Shown one piece after another: positions 1 to 8,840 of a stretch of DNA of 64,000 bases. The notes below the pieces were generated by a model, which worked only from the letters and a program-made list of their open reading frames with translations, was not told the origin of the DNA and ran no database searches. Source of the DNA: Romboutsia lituseburensis (GTDB lineage: Bacteria > Bacillota > Clostridia > Peptostreptococcales > Peptostreptococcaceae); NCBI RefSeq assembly GCF_024723825.1, contig NZ_JANQBQ010000001.1:1798001-1862000 (forward strand), in the 5' to 3' direction. A program made the position numbers and the translations under genes. The stretch's first letter is position 1. The number at the start of each line of letters is the position of its first letter.

Positions 1-107
1 ACTACTAATTCTAAGTTTTTAGCTATCCATAATTAAATGTACAGCAGTTTAGGATTACAATAGGAAGAAATTATATTCAGCTTAAATAAAATTGATTAAA
101 TATAAAA

Positions 108-707
108 CTATTCTGAAACAGTACTATTTATATCTTTTATATAATGTTTTAAGTTTTGTCTTAGTTTTTTTCTAAATTCTATATTTTCTTCATATTCTAC
201 TTTATCAGTATTATTTAAATGCAGATTATAAAGTAACTTATTATTTACACTTTTAAAAAAGAAATCCATTACTGTTTGTCCACCCATAAATTGAGTCTCA
301 TAATCTTGAGATCCTCCTACGGCAATATACATTCCTATACGCCTTTTATTTCTATCTATAGATGATTTATTTAATACATATTTACTGGCATATATAGCTT
401 GTGTTCTATCAACTACGGTCTTTAATTTTGCAGAAATACAATCAAAATGTACTGGACTGATAACTATAACACCTTTTGCTTTATCAAACATTTCATACAT
501 AGGTGTCATATCATCTTTTATTCTACAGTATCCTGTTTTATCACAAAATCCACAAGCAGTACAATAATCTATATCCATATCATATATATTAAATATGTGA
601 CTTGTTATATCACTTTCTATTAGTACATTATTTACCTCATTTGTAATTTTAAAACAGTTTTTATTTTTTCTAGGACTTGCATTTATTATTAAAATCTCTG
701 GATGCAT
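108..707 (-). CDS. NAD(P)H-dependent FMN reductase / iron-sulfur flavoprotein-like oxidoreductase
   Basis: 199-residue flavodoxin-fold protein. The N-terminus (ILIINASPRK) is the phosphate-binding loop typical of NADPH-dependent FMN reductases. A cysteine cluster follows at about residues 49-61 (CTACGFCDKTGYC), as in the iron-sulfur flavoprotein branch, and then an ISPVHFD segment typical of the flavin pocket. It probably moves electrons between NAD(P)H and a small acceptor in the cytoplasm; the substrate cannot be told. The start is ATG at 707. Only 11 bp separate it from the upstream phosphatase gene on the same strand, so the two are probably co-transcribed. The spacing of the cysteines differs from the classic CX2CX2CX4-7C pattern, so cluster binding is uncertain. 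Confidence 0.8.
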   Translation of the reverse strand: MHPEILIINASPRKNKNCFKITNEVNNVLIESDITSHIFNIYDMDIDYCTACGFCDKTGYCRIKDDMTPMYEMFDKAKGVIVISPVHFDCISAKLKTVVDRTQAIYASKYVLNKSSIDRNKRRIGMYIAVGGSQDYETQFMGGQTVMDFFFKSVNNKLLYNLHLNNTDKVEYEENIEFRKKLRQNLKHYIKDINSTVSE

Positions 708-718
708 ATGTGCCCCCC

Positions 719-2491
719 TTATTTATCTTTTAGCATAACTACTAGTATGTCGTCATCGTAACTATCTTTACCCGCAAATTCTTTTAGTTCAACTTTCAAA
801 TTATCTATTACATAATCCGGTTTAAACTTAAAGTTTTCTTTCAAGAAACATTCTAATCTAGATGTTCCATACTCCTCTTTTGTTGCATTCTTTATTTCTA
901 ATACCCCATCTGTATACATACATATCATAGGATATTTATTTATTTCAAAAGTGTTATTGTCATACTCTGCATCATCCATTATACCTATTGGAATTCCCTT
1001 TTTACATTCAATAGCTCTACATACTGTCCCATCTTCTTTTATTATTATAGGACTATAATGACCGGCATTAGAAACACTCATAATGTTTTTAGCAGTATTA
1101 ACCTTACTTATTAAACAAGTTGTAAATACACCCATTTTATCAAATTCATCGTAAAGCATACTATTTAAATTTGTCATTATTTCTCCTGGTGTTTGGTATT
1201 GATTACAAAGTACTTTAAAAGCTCCTTTTATCATTGCAACCACATAGTTTGATATCATACCATGTCCCATAACATCCGCTACTATATAAAATATATTTTC
1301 TTCATCAACCCTCATAGCATAGTAGAAGTCCCCACCAACTACTCTTGCTGGCCTATGGTAATAAGTTAATTCTTTTTGTTCATTACAATCTAGTTGACTT
1401 TTATCCATTATAAGTTTTTGCTGTTGGTTTAATATGTTAAGCTCATTAGCTAATACCCTATGTTTTACTTCTTCGGCATTATACTCATATAGCTTCATCC
1501 CAACAGCAACCTGTTTCGCTAATATACTTAATATATTTAAATCATCATTAGTGTAATTTTGGCTATTTGCACATACTATACATCCAATTATTTCATTTTT
1601 ATCTTTTAATTTATAATAAATGTAACTTTCTATCTTGCTACCATCTTTACAGTTAACTCCAACGTTATTGCTATACGCTCCCATTGCTTCTTGTTCTAAA
1701 ATACTTTCGACTATAGGATATACATTTATCTTATTTTTATCTTCCGTATTATAACAGTTAAATACCTTATTTCTATATTCTTGTTCATTTATTATTATTA
1801 TAGCTTCTTTACTATTTGTTATATTACATGCCTGCTTACTTAAATGTTCTAAGAATCCATGTATATTTTTATTTAAATATAATTTTCTAGTTGCTTCATT
1901 TATAGAAGATATTGCACCTCTAAGTTTATGTACAAGTAATTGAGTATTGTTATTCTTAGTAGTTATTTCTATAGATAAACTTATTAAAGATGCTACTGAT
2001 GATATAAAGTCTATATCTTGGTCTGTAATATAATCAGTAATTGTTAAAAAACATGTCATAAATCCTACAACTGCATCATTTATTATAAAAGGAAATACAA
2101 TACGACCTACATATCCTTCTGCCTTAGCTAATTCTCTTTCTTCTTTCGCTCTGTCATCTTCAAATATATTTTTTATATAAATTATCTTCTTTGTCTTAAC
2201 AGCTTCATGAACATATTTTGGATATTCATTAAAGTTTATTTTAACCCCTCTTGGGCTATTCATTGGGAATACTTGTGGTATATATTCTAAAGTTTCCGAA
2301 CACACTAAGTAAGCATGTTGGTAATTATTTTTATAAAATAAGTTAACACATGCCTTAGCTGGATGTACTACTTCAAGCATCTTTTCTACAATCCTATCTT
2401 TTATGTTAAAAAAATCTGTCGATTGAGTTACCATAGCGGATATATCTACTAAATTTTTCATCTTGCTAACATCATTATTAGAATTACTCAT
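719..2491 (-). CDS. GAF-domain PP2C-type (SpoIIE/RsbU-like) serine phosphatase
   Basis: 590 residues without a signal peptide. The N-terminal part reads as two GAF-like sensor domains (about 25-175 and 195-340). A short coiled linker leads to a C-terminal PP2C/SpoIIE phosphatase domain (about 375-590). The metal-binding motifs of the family are visible: RVVGGDFYY, VADVMGHGM, SNAGHYSP, MYTDGVLEI and a final DDDILVVML. Proteins of this build dephosphorylate anti-anti-sigma (STAS) proteins in partner-switching cascades. No STAS/kinase pair lies next to it. A small STAS-like protein is encoded far away at 20917, but a link is speculation. ATG start with a GGGGGTG ribosome site. It precedes the flavin reductase by 11 bp. 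Confidence 0.85.
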   Translation of the reverse strand: MSNSNNDVSKMKNLVDISAMVTQSTDFFNIKDRIVEKMLEVVHPAKACVNLFYKNNYQHAYLVCSETLEYIPQVFPMNSPRGVKINFNEYPKYVHEAVKTKKIIYIKNIFEDDRAKEERELAKAEGYVGRIVFPFIINDAVVGFMTCFLTITDYITDQDIDFISSVASLISLSIEITTKNNNTQLLVHKLRGAISSINEATRKLYLNKNIHGFLEHLSKQACNITNSKEAIIIINEQEYRNKVFNCYNTEDKNKINVYPIVESILEQEAMGAYSNNVGVNCKDGSKIESYIYYKLKDKNEIIGCIVCANSQNYTNDDLNILSILAKQVAVGMKLYEYNAEEVKHRVLANELNILNQQQKLIMDKSQLDCNEQKELTYYHRPARVVGGDFYYAMRVDEENIFYIVADVMGHGMISNYVVAMIKGAFKVLCNQYQTPGEIMTNLNSMLYDEFDKMGVFTTCLISKVNTAKNIMSVSNAGHYSPIIIKEDGTVCRAIECKKGIPIGIMDDAEYDNNTFEINKYPMICMYTDGVLEIKNATKEEYGTSRLECFLKENFKFKPDYVIDNLKVELKEFAGKDSYDDDILVVMLKDK

Positions 2492-2519
2492 ATCAGCTAC
2501 ACCCCCTAGTTTTATTAGT

Positions 2520-2993
2520 CTATTTTATATTACTATATATATCATTTATAGTAAATACAAAAACTACCATAAAACTAAGTATTATAGCTATATTAAAACC
2601 TGTTATTAAACCAATTAAAAGTAGTGTTATTAATACATTTATGCCTGCTCTACTTTTTTGACTGTCTATATTTATTTTGGGTAATTCAATATTATTTTTC
2701 ACATTTTCTATACTTTCTTTTATTTGTCTTTCCAGTTTTATCTTATAAATTAAATACACTATCTCAATAAAACACATTCCTATTCCAAATACTAAATTAA
2801 TATTAAATGCTAAAATAAGTAATATAATTGCAAACATTAATTTTATACATTTAAAAAATAAACTATCTATCTTTAATGTTATATTTCTAATTTCTTTACA
2901 TTCATCTCTTAATCTATAGTCATTAGATGGCATTCCTTTCATCTTTGTTTTTACTATTTCCGAATAAAATAGCTTAATTATACCATTTATCAT
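2520..2993 (-). CDS. Small membrane protein of unknown function
   Basis: 157 residues, not recognised. Two hydrophobic blocks are visible, at about 47-82 (probably a helical hairpin) and 117-153. They are separated by a charged segment rich in Lys, Glu and Asn, which suggests an integral membrane protein with a cytoplasmic loop. The ATG start is supported by AAAGGAGTG placed 8 bases upstream. It lies 28 bp upstream of the PP2C phosphatase gene on the same strand and may head that short operon. No catalytic motif is visible. Confidence 0.6.
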   Translation of the reverse strand: MINGIIKLFYSEIVKTKMKGMPSNDYRLRDECKEIRNITLKIDSLFFKCIKLMFAIILLILAFNINLVFGIGMCFIEIVYLIYKIKLERQIKESIENVKNNIELPKINIDSQKSRAGINVLITLLLIGLITGFNIAIILSFMVVFVFTINDIYSNIK

Positions 2994-3108
2994 TAGAAAT
3001 CACTCCTTTTACATATATTTGTAATTTTTACAATTATAATATTTTTTATACTTGTCAATAATAAAAATATTAAGTATTTTAAGTTCATAAACAAAAGGAG
3101 TGTTTTAC

Positions 3109-3582
3109 ATGCAGATTGAACAACTTGATCTTGAAACACGTAGTAAGATTTATAGTTATACAAAGAAAGTTCTTAGAAAATATCAAAAAGGAATTATAAC
3201 AGGAAAACTTACAGCTGATAAGTTTGCAGATAATATATTATCAAACGGATCTATTAACGATATTTTAGATGAGAGAACTTTATCAGGAGAAGACTTTAAA
3301 ACATCTTACATAGATTATATTCAAACCTTAATACACATACAAAATGAAAATTTATCAAATAGTAAAAAAAGAAAAAATAAAACTATGCCTAATAAGCCAA
3401 CTATCACTCAAAAAATTCAACTAAAAAAATTATTAGAATCTACTGGATATTCTTTATCAATTCCATTTGAATACCTAACTGAAGCTGATGTTGACAATAT
3501 TATGAAGTATTTAGGAACAGGTTTTATAGACTTAGGAAATGAGAGAATTTTTAACTATGTAAATAAATCTAAACTTAACTAA
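3109..3582 (+). CDS. Conserved-looking protein of unknown function
   Basis: 157 residues, soluble and Lys/Ile-rich, not recognised. The open frame could begin at a GTG at 3100, but that codon overlaps the AAAAGGAG ribosome site at 3093-3100. The ATG at 3109 has ideal spacing and was chosen. The sequence is helical in character, with a basic patch (SKKRKNK) near residue 90 separating an N-terminal and a C-terminal half; the latter contains PTITQKIQLKKLLESTGYSL. It is transcribed divergently from the membrane protein at 2993 and ends before a bidirectional terminator. Confidence 0.6.
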   Translation: MQIEQLDLETRSKIYSYTKKVLRKYQKGIITGKLTADKFADNILSNGSINDILDERTLSGEDFKTSYIDYIQTLIHIQNENLSNSKKRKNKTMPNKPTITQKIQLKKLLESTGYSLSIPFEYLTEADVDNIMKYLGTGFIDLGNERIFNYVNKSKLN

Positions 3583-3684
3583 AATATAAAAGTGTTTCAA
3601 GAATTATTTAAACATATTATATCTTAGGAGTTAAACATATTTAACTCTATCTTAATTAAATTAAAATTTAATAAGCATAAAAAA

Positions 3685-3716
3685 GAGTATTTCTTAAAAT
3701 ATATTTAGAAATACTC
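3685..3716. terminator. Bidirectional intrinsic terminator
   Basis: Ten-base perfect stem GAGTATTTCT/AGAAATACTC with A-run before and T-run after. It sits between a plus-strand gene ending at 3582 and the small minus-strand gene ending at 3734, so it can serve both. Confidence 0.8.
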
Positions 3717-3733
3717 CTTTTTATATATATTTA

Positions 3734-3904
3734 TTATCCTAACGCTTTTTCTAATTTTGATAAATGTTGTATAGGATAATATCTTAGTAGCTCTTTAAAC
3801 TGATTTACAGTTAATCCCTCTGTAGTTGTATAAATATGAATTTTTTCATCTAAATCCGCATTTATAAATTTGGTTTTTATTTCTTCAAAGTTTACAGTAG
3901 ACAT
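3734..3904 (-). CDS. Small protein, 56 residues, unknown function
   Basis: A short open frame with ATG at 3902-3904, preceded by AAGGAGTGGTAC, a strong ribosome site with good spacing, and ending in TAA. The product begins MSTVNFEEIK and ends LSKLEKALG. It is mixed charged and helical (for example VNQFKELLRYYP) with no signal peptide or membrane segment. It fills most of an otherwise empty 520-bp interval and is followed by the terminator at 3685-3716. Strong translation signals and a matching terminator support a real gene; function is unknown. Confidence 0.6.
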   Translation of the reverse strand: MSTVNFEEIKTKFINADLDEKIHIYTTTEGLTVNQFKELLRYYPIQHLSKLEKALG

Positions 3905-4047
3905 ATGTACCACTCCTTATGTAATATATTTCTCATTTATTTTATCCATATACACAGATTTTATCCAACGATAAATATTTTAATTCAATTAATTAGATTT
4001 TAAAGTTAATATTTTTGCTATTTAACCTCTTTTTAAATATAATAAAA

Positions 4048-4070
4048 GAAGCTAACTATTAGTTAGCTTC
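4048..4070 (-). terminator. Terminator of the spore protein gene
   Basis: Perfect hairpin GAAGCTAACT/AGTTAGCTTC with a 3-base loop, extended by A/T pairs, and a T-run on the minus strand. Confidence 0.85.
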
Positions 4071-4105
4071 TTTTATTATATTCAAATATATAAGTATTTT
4101 ATTTA

Positions 4106-4324
4106 TTATTGTTGTTTTCCAGCCATTTGTTGTTCAGCCATCTCAACTAATTTTTTAGTCATATATCCACCAACATATCCATTTTCTCTAGCTGTTAAAT
4201 TACCTTTGTCCATTTGTTGGTAGTTAGACATACCTAATTCATTAGCTATTTCTAATTTCATTTGATTTAATGCTTGTTTAGCTTGTGGTACTGCTTTTTG
4301 ATTATTATTGTTGTTGTTTGACAT
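4106..4324 (-). CDS. Alpha/beta-type small acid-soluble spore protein (SASP)
   Basis: 72 residues. It binds DNA in the spore core, shifting it toward an A-like form and protecting it from UV and heat, and is degraded at germination by the Gpr protease. Family signatures are clear: KLEIANELG around residues 23-31, with the usual Gpr cleavage region, and GYVGGYMTKKLVE near the C-terminus. The N-terminus is an Asn run followed by a Gln/Ala-rich stretch. Single gene with its own terminator, so probably expressed in the forespore under a late sigma factor, although no promoter was assigned. It shows that the organism makes endospores. Confidence 0.95.
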   Translation of the reverse strand: MSNNNNNNQKAVPQAKQALNQMKLEIANELGMSNYQQMDKGNLTARENGYVGGYMTKKLVEMAEQQMAGKQQ

Positions 4325-4427
4325 TGCTGATTACCTCTTTTCTAATTTATTTTGTTTCTTGATAGTATTATATGAATTTATCATTTTTTAATCCGAGGTA
4401 ACTTTTACCTTACTTACTAAATACCAA

Positions 4428-5654
4428 CTAACAATAATATCCTGCTAAATATCCTGTTGAAAACGCAATTTGAAGATTAAATCCACCTGTGTATGCATCC
4501 ACATCTATAACTTCTCCCGCGAAAAATAATCCTTCAACTAGCTTCGATTCCATTGTACTTGCATTTATTTCACTTACTTTTATCCCTCCAGAAGTTATAA
4601 TAGCCTCTTCTATAGGTCTATATCTTTTTAATGTAAAAGTTAAGTTTTTAAATAATTTAACTAAATTCTTTCTTTGCTCTCTAGATATTTGATGTACTAC
4701 TGTATCATGATCTATATCACTTAGTTTTATTATTATAGGTATTAGTTTTTTTGGTAGCAAATCATCCAATGCCTTTTCAAATTTTTTATTAGTATACTTT
4801 TGAAAGTCTTTTTGAATTCTTTTATCTAACTTTTCCTCATCTAACGCAGGTTTCAAGTCTATTACTATCTTATAGTTTTCCTTAGTAGTATCTTTCATTC
4901 TGCAACTAGCAGATTTAATAACTGGACCATCTAATCCATACTTTGTAAATTCTAACTCCCCAAAATCATCGTAAACCTTTTTATTTTTGCTATTATATAC
5001 CGAAATTGATATATTTCTAAGAGCTAATTTTTCTAAATCTGATACGTAATTTTCCTGTACTTCCATTCCTATTAACGAAGGTTTTATATCTGTAATAGTA
5101 TGCCCTAAAGTTTTAGCAAACTTATATCCATCACCTGTTGAACCCGTAAGAGGATAGCTTAATCCTCCGGTAGCTATTATTACAGAATCACACTTTATTT
5201 CTTTTTTATTATTAAGTATAACTTTTTCAATCTTGTTATCTTTAGATATTATTTTATCTACTTTAGTATTTAAAAGTAGCTTTACTTTTTTATTATTAAT
5301 TTGCTTTTCTAGAGCATTTGCTATATCATGAGCTTTATCACTTTCTGGAAATACTCTTTTTCCTCTTTCAGTTTTTGTTTTAACTCCCAAATTATTAAAC
5401 ATTTCTATAACATCGGTATTTGTGAAAGTATAAAAAGCACTATATAAAAATTTCCCATTTTTAGGTACATTTTCTATTAATTCTTCTATTTCACAATCAT
5501 TAGTTATATTACATCTACCTTTTCCAGTAATTAATATTTTTCGTCCTACTTTATGATTTTTTTCAATTAGTACTACATCTAATCCTCTGTCTGCTGCTAC
5601 AGATGCTGCCATCATGCCTGCTGCACCAGCTCCTATTATAACTACCTTTTTCAA
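4428..5654 (-). CDS. BaiN/HI0933-family FAD-dependent oxidoreductase
   Basis: 408 residues starting at TTG (5652-5654) behind AGAGGTG. The N-terminal GAGAAGMMAA dinucleotide-binding loop binds FAD. VGRKILITGKGRCNIT at about 37-52 and the C-terminal GLFFAGEVIDVDAYTGGFNLQ block are the signature of the HI0933/YhiN/BaiN flavoprotein family. BaiN was linked to bile-acid 7-dehydroxylation, but most members have no proven substrate, so only a reductase/oxidase role is called. It follows the PAP2 phosphatase by 27 bp on the same strand. Confidence 0.85.
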   Translation of the reverse strand: MKKVVIIGAGAAGMMAASVAADRGLDVVLIEKNHKVGRKILITGKGRCNITNDCEIEELIENVPKNGKFLYSAFYTFTNTDVIEMFNNLGVKTKTERGKRVFPESDKAHDIANALEKQINNKKVKLLLNTKVDKIISKDNKIEKVILNNKKEIKCDSVIIATGGLSYPLTGSTGDGYKFAKTLGHTITDIKPSLIGMEVQENYVSDLEKLALRNISISVYNSKNKKVYDDFGELEFTKYGLDGPVIKSASCRMKDTTKENYKIVIDLKPALDEEKLDKRIQKDFQKYTNKKFEKALDDLLPKKLIPIIIKLSDIDHDTVVHQISREQRKNLVKLFKNLTFTLKRYRPIEEAIITSGGIKVSEINASTMESKLVEGLFFAGEVIDVDAYTGGFNLQIAFSTGYLAGYYC

Positions 5655-5681
5655 ACTTACACCTCTTTATTTTTATATTTA

Positions 5682-6587
5682 TTAATCTAAATTTAATAAC
5701 TGGAATATAAATGGGACTCCTGCTATTGCATAAAATACTACTACTGTATATCTTATATAGTCAAATATTACATTATTAGGTAAAATGTACTTTAATCCGA
5801 AATATACAGCTGCTAATGTTACTAAACCTATTAAAAATCTAATCATATCTCTCTTTATTTTATCTGATTTATCTATATTCAATCTACTATTTTTACTAAA
5901 TTGTATTTTTCCTTTAAATCTATACTCTGTCTTAAAATTTATAAACATATCTTCTACTATATATCCTAAAACATACCCTGTTAAAAGGCCAAATATCTTT
6001 ATGTATTCATTACTATTTACTATAAACATACTTACTATAAATGGAATTAATACTAATATTAGTATCCAATATTTCTTAGTACTATCTACATAATCAAATA
6101 TCTTACATAATAATACTGTAAATATTACGCCTAATATCCACCCAAAAATAACATCTATAGGCCAATGAACTGCTAAATATAACCTAGAGATACCAACACC
6201 TAAAATCATTATTATAGCTAGTATAGTTAATCCTGAACTCCTAAATATTACAGCCAAACTAGTCCAAAATGTTGTTGCTGTTTGAGTATGACCACTCGGA
6301 AAAGAGTATCCTGTCGCTGTAGATACCCTCATAGAATTAAGGCCTTTTATACCTATCGGTCTTGGTGCTCTAAAAAATTCTTTAATTCCTGTATTTAAAG
6401 TAATATTACCTACTAATGAAAATAACATTTTTTGTCCGTATTTTTTATTTAAACACCAATACATATAAGCTGTAATTGCTATAATTACTGGTACCTCTGT
6501 ACTTATTGTAAAAATTAAAAATATTGTATTTAATAGTGGAGACCTGATTTGTTGAAAAAATTGTAATATACTTAATTGAATATCCAT
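5682..6587 (-). CDS. PAP2-family membrane phosphatase
   Basis: 301 residues, multi-pass. The three phosphatase signature blocks are all present: KEFFRAPRP, PSGHTQT and SRLYLAVHWPID, with the catalytic histidines in PSGH and SR..H. These enzymes hydrolyse lipid phosphates such as phosphatidate or undecaprenyl pyrophosphate at the membrane. About eight hydrophobic segments are seen, with the active site between the middle helices. The open frame extends 12 codons upstream, but the ATG at 6587 directly follows GGAGGGTATTAAA and is preferred. Its substrate cannot be told; recycling of undecaprenyl pyrophosphate would fit the wall genes elsewhere in the window. Confidence 0.85.
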   Translation of the reverse strand: MDIQLSILQFFQQIRSPLLNTIFLIFTISTEVPVIIAITAYMYWCLNKKYGQKMLFSLVGNITLNTGIKEFFRAPRPIGIKGLNSMRVSTATGYSFPSGHTQTATTFWTSLAVIFRSSGLTILAIIMILGVGISRLYLAVHWPIDVIFGWILGVIFTVLLCKIFDYVDSTKKYWILILVLIPFIVSMFIVNSNEYIKIFGLLTGYVLGYIVEDMFINFKTEYRFKGKIQFSKNSRLNIDKSDKIKRDMIRFLIGLVTLAAVYFGLKYILPNNVIFDYIRYTVVVFYAIAGVPFIFQLLNLD

Positions 6588-6745
6588 TTTAATACCCTCC
6601 TGATTAGTTATTCCTTTAGTCATTATACATAATTATTCCATATTTATATATACTTAACTATATAATTTTCCAATCATTATTATGTTTTACTATTTTTCTA
6701 TAATTATCCTTATAATACAATAAGTTTCAAATAATATACATAAAA

Positions 6746-6780
6746 AAGTCTCTAAATCATAAATAATGAATTAGAGACTT
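6746..6780 (-). terminator. Terminator of hpt
   Basis: Stem AAGTCTCTAA/TTAGAGACTT with a 15-base loop, just downstream of the hpt stop codon; T-run on the minus strand. Confidence 0.8.
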
Positions 6781-6785
6781 CTCAT

Positions 6786-7310
6786 CTATACTTCTGAAAC
6801 TACACCTATGTAAGGTAAGTTTCTATATTTTTCAGCATAATCAATTCCATATCCTACTATAAATTTGTCTTCTATAACAAATCCTACATAATCAACTGGT
6901 ATATCAGCTTTTCTTCTTTGCGATTTATCTAATAAAGTACATAATTTTAATGATTTTGGATTTCTTGTTTCTAGTGCTGCAACTAAATTACTTAATGTTA
7001 ATCCTGAATCTATTATATCTTCTACTATTAATACATTTTTACCTTCTATATTAACATCTAAATCCTTTAGTATTTTTACAACTCCAGAACTCTCAGTTGA
7101 ATTTCCATAACTAGAAACACTCATAAAATCTATATTAACATCTAAATTTATTTTTCTTATTAAATCAGAAACAAACACACTTGCTCCTTTTAATATTCCT
7201 ACTACTAAAAGCTCTTCTCCCTTGAAGTCATTCTCTATTTGCTTAGCTAATTCACTTACTTTCTCGGCTAATTGTTCTTCAGATATCATTACTTCTGTAA
7301 CTTTGAACAT
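6786..7310 (-). CDS. hpt: Hypoxanthine(-guanine) phosphoribosyltransferase
   Basis: 174 residues, the usual length. It salvages hypoxanthine and guanine by transfer of phosphoribose from PRPP to give IMP or GMP. The PRPP-binding motif VLIVEDIIDSGLTL is at about 96-109, the flexible-loop SVSSYGNST at about 66-74, and the base-contact region VGFVIEDKFIVGYG near the C-terminus. ATG start with TTTAGGAGG. It stands alone here, not next to tilS/ftsH as in many Firmicutes, and has its own terminator. Confidence 0.95.
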   Translation of the reverse strand: MFKVTEVMISEEQLAEKVSELAKQIENDFKGEELLVVGILKGASVFVSDLIRKINLDVNIDFMSVSSYGNSTESSGVVKILKDLDVNIEGKNVLIVEDIIDSGLTLSNLVAALETRNPKSLKLCTLLDKSQRRKADIPVDYVGFVIEDKFIVGYGIDYAEKYRNLPYIGVVSEV

Positions 7311-7319
7311 ATTATTCCT

Positions 7320-7674
7320 CCTAAATTTACGTATATTATTATACCCCTAGTATAACATATATCTATGAACATTAGAATGTTTTTATTTAATTTTTAATAA
7401 TAATTCGTAATATGTATTTAAATTATATATATACACTTATATTTTATCCTAATTTCTATAAAAAATTCCCTTCGCTTAATCTACTACATGGGTACTACAC
7501 TTCATGGCACTAACAACTCCGTCCATTGCTTAAAACATCATCAAAGCTATAAGTTATAGATACTATATTTAATCTAAAAGTTATAAGTTTATTAGACTAA
7601 GTTTAATCATTCTGCCCCTATTATATTATATTTATATTATAATGGAGATGTATAAACTAATTAGGAGGTATTTT
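7320..7674. other. Intergenic region with a locally GC-richer block
   Basis: About 355 bp between the divergent hpt and CobD-like genes. Most is A/T-rich, but 7460-7555 is clearly less A/T-rich than surrounding spacers. It contains only very short frames (for example a 23-codon ATG frame at 7488-7559 without a ribosome site). No known riboswitch motif was recognised. A strong AGGAGG at 7663-7668 serves the downstream gene. Confidence 0.4.
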
Positions 7675-8751
7675 ATGAGTGTAAATCATGGTGCTAATTT
7701 ATATGACTTATCTAAAAAATATGGATTTTCAAAAGATGATTTTTTAGATTTTAGTTCTAATATAAATCCTTTTGGAGCATCCCAACTTGCAAAGGAAAAT
7801 ATAATAAATAATATAAACCAGGTATCTATATATCCAGATCCTAGCTACGTAAATTTAAAAGATTCTATTTCAGGATATTGTAATTGCTCTACAGAAAATA
7901 TAGTTCTAGGTAGCGGTGCTACTGAGCTAATTTCTTCATTTATAGAAACTATAGACCCAAAGAAAGCGTTACTACTTTCACCTGCTTATTCTGAATATGA
8001 AAAAGAGTTAAAGAAGGTTGGTTGTGTAATAGAAAAATATTATTCTAAGTATGAAAACAATTTCAAAATAGATATCAATGAATTAATTAAAACTATAAAT
8101 AATAATAAATACGATTTAGTAATAATATGTAATCCAAATAACCCAACAGGGTTTGCTTTTAATCGCAATGAAATTGCCTTATTATTAAAATCCATTTCTT
8201 CATTTGTAATGATTGATGAAACTTACATAGAATTTACTAATACTAAAGAATTTTCATCTACTAGCTTAGTTGACACTTTCAATAACTTATTTGTAATAAG
8301 AGGAACTTCTAAGTTCTTTTCTACTCCAGGAATAAGACTAGGTTATGGTCTTATCTCTAATTCTAAAGTAAGAGATATAATTAACGCTCATTTAGACTTA
8401 TGGAATGTAAATATTTTTGCTTCTTTAATGGGAGAAGTAATGTTTAAGGACTTAGACTTTATAAATAATACAATTGATGTGATGACTAATCAAAGAAATT
8501 TATTAATAAATGAACTTAATAAATTTAATGATTTAAATGTTTATGATAGCCAGGGCAATTTTATTTTATGCCAAATAAAAACTAAAAACATAACAGCTAA
8601 TAAACTTAGGGAAAAATTAATACCTAATAGAATAATAATTAGAGATTGTGCTTCTTTTGATGGATTAGATGAGTATTTCTTTAGAGTATGTGTTCTAAAT
8701 CCAAAAGATAACTTACTTCTTTTAAGTAAACTTAAGGAAATTTTAAATTAA
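7675..8751 (+). CDS. CobD/HisC-like PLP-dependent aminotransferase (threonine-phosphate decarboxylase or histidinol-phosphate aminotransferase)
   Basis: 358 residues of the class I/II aminotransferase fold. The opening VNHGANLYDLSKKYG...DFSSNINPFG is typical of CobD, which decarboxylates L-threonine phosphate to aminopropanol phosphate for the cobamide side chain. NPNNPTG, DETYIEF and the lysine motif RGTSKFFSTPGIRLGYG (PLP lysine) are clear. HisC has the same fold. The lack of cob or his neighbours leaves the choice open, though the N-terminus favours CobD. The frame is open from 7642, but AGGAGG at 7663-7668 fixes the ATG at 7675. Stand-alone gene with its own terminator. Confidence 0.75.
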   Translation: MSVNHGANLYDLSKKYGFSKDDFLDFSSNINPFGASQLAKENIINNINQVSIYPDPSYVNLKDSISGYCNCSTENIVLGSGATELISSFIETIDPKKALLLSPAYSEYEKELKKVGCVIEKYYSKYENNFKIDINELIKTINNNKYDLVIICNPNNPTGFAFNRNEIALLLKSISSFVMIDETYIEFTNTKEFSSTSLVDTFNNLFVIRGTSKFFSTPGIRLGYGLISNSKVRDIINAHLDLWNVNIFASLMGEVMFKDLDFINNTIDVMTNQRNLLINELNKFNDLNVYDSQGNFILCQIKTKNITANKLREKLIPNRIIIRDCASFDGLDEYFFRVCVLNPKDNLLLLSKLKEILN

Positions 8752-8776
8752 ATGTGACCATTATAATAAAATAAAC

Positions 8777-8808
8777 AGCATACATATCTTTTCTAAGACA
8801 TGTATGCT
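8777..8808 (+). terminator. Terminator after the CobD-like gene
   Basis: Stem AGCATACAT/ATGTATGCT with a 14-base loop followed by a T-run on the plus strand. It lies between convergent genes and may also stop minus-strand transcription. Confidence 0.75.
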
Positions 8809-8840
8809 ATATTTTTTAAATAAAAAAAATTTAAATTAAT

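Noticed and set aside
7488-7559. 23-codon ATG frame on the plus strand
   Set aside because: No ribosome site upstream and no support beyond being open; treated as unexplained intergenic DNA.
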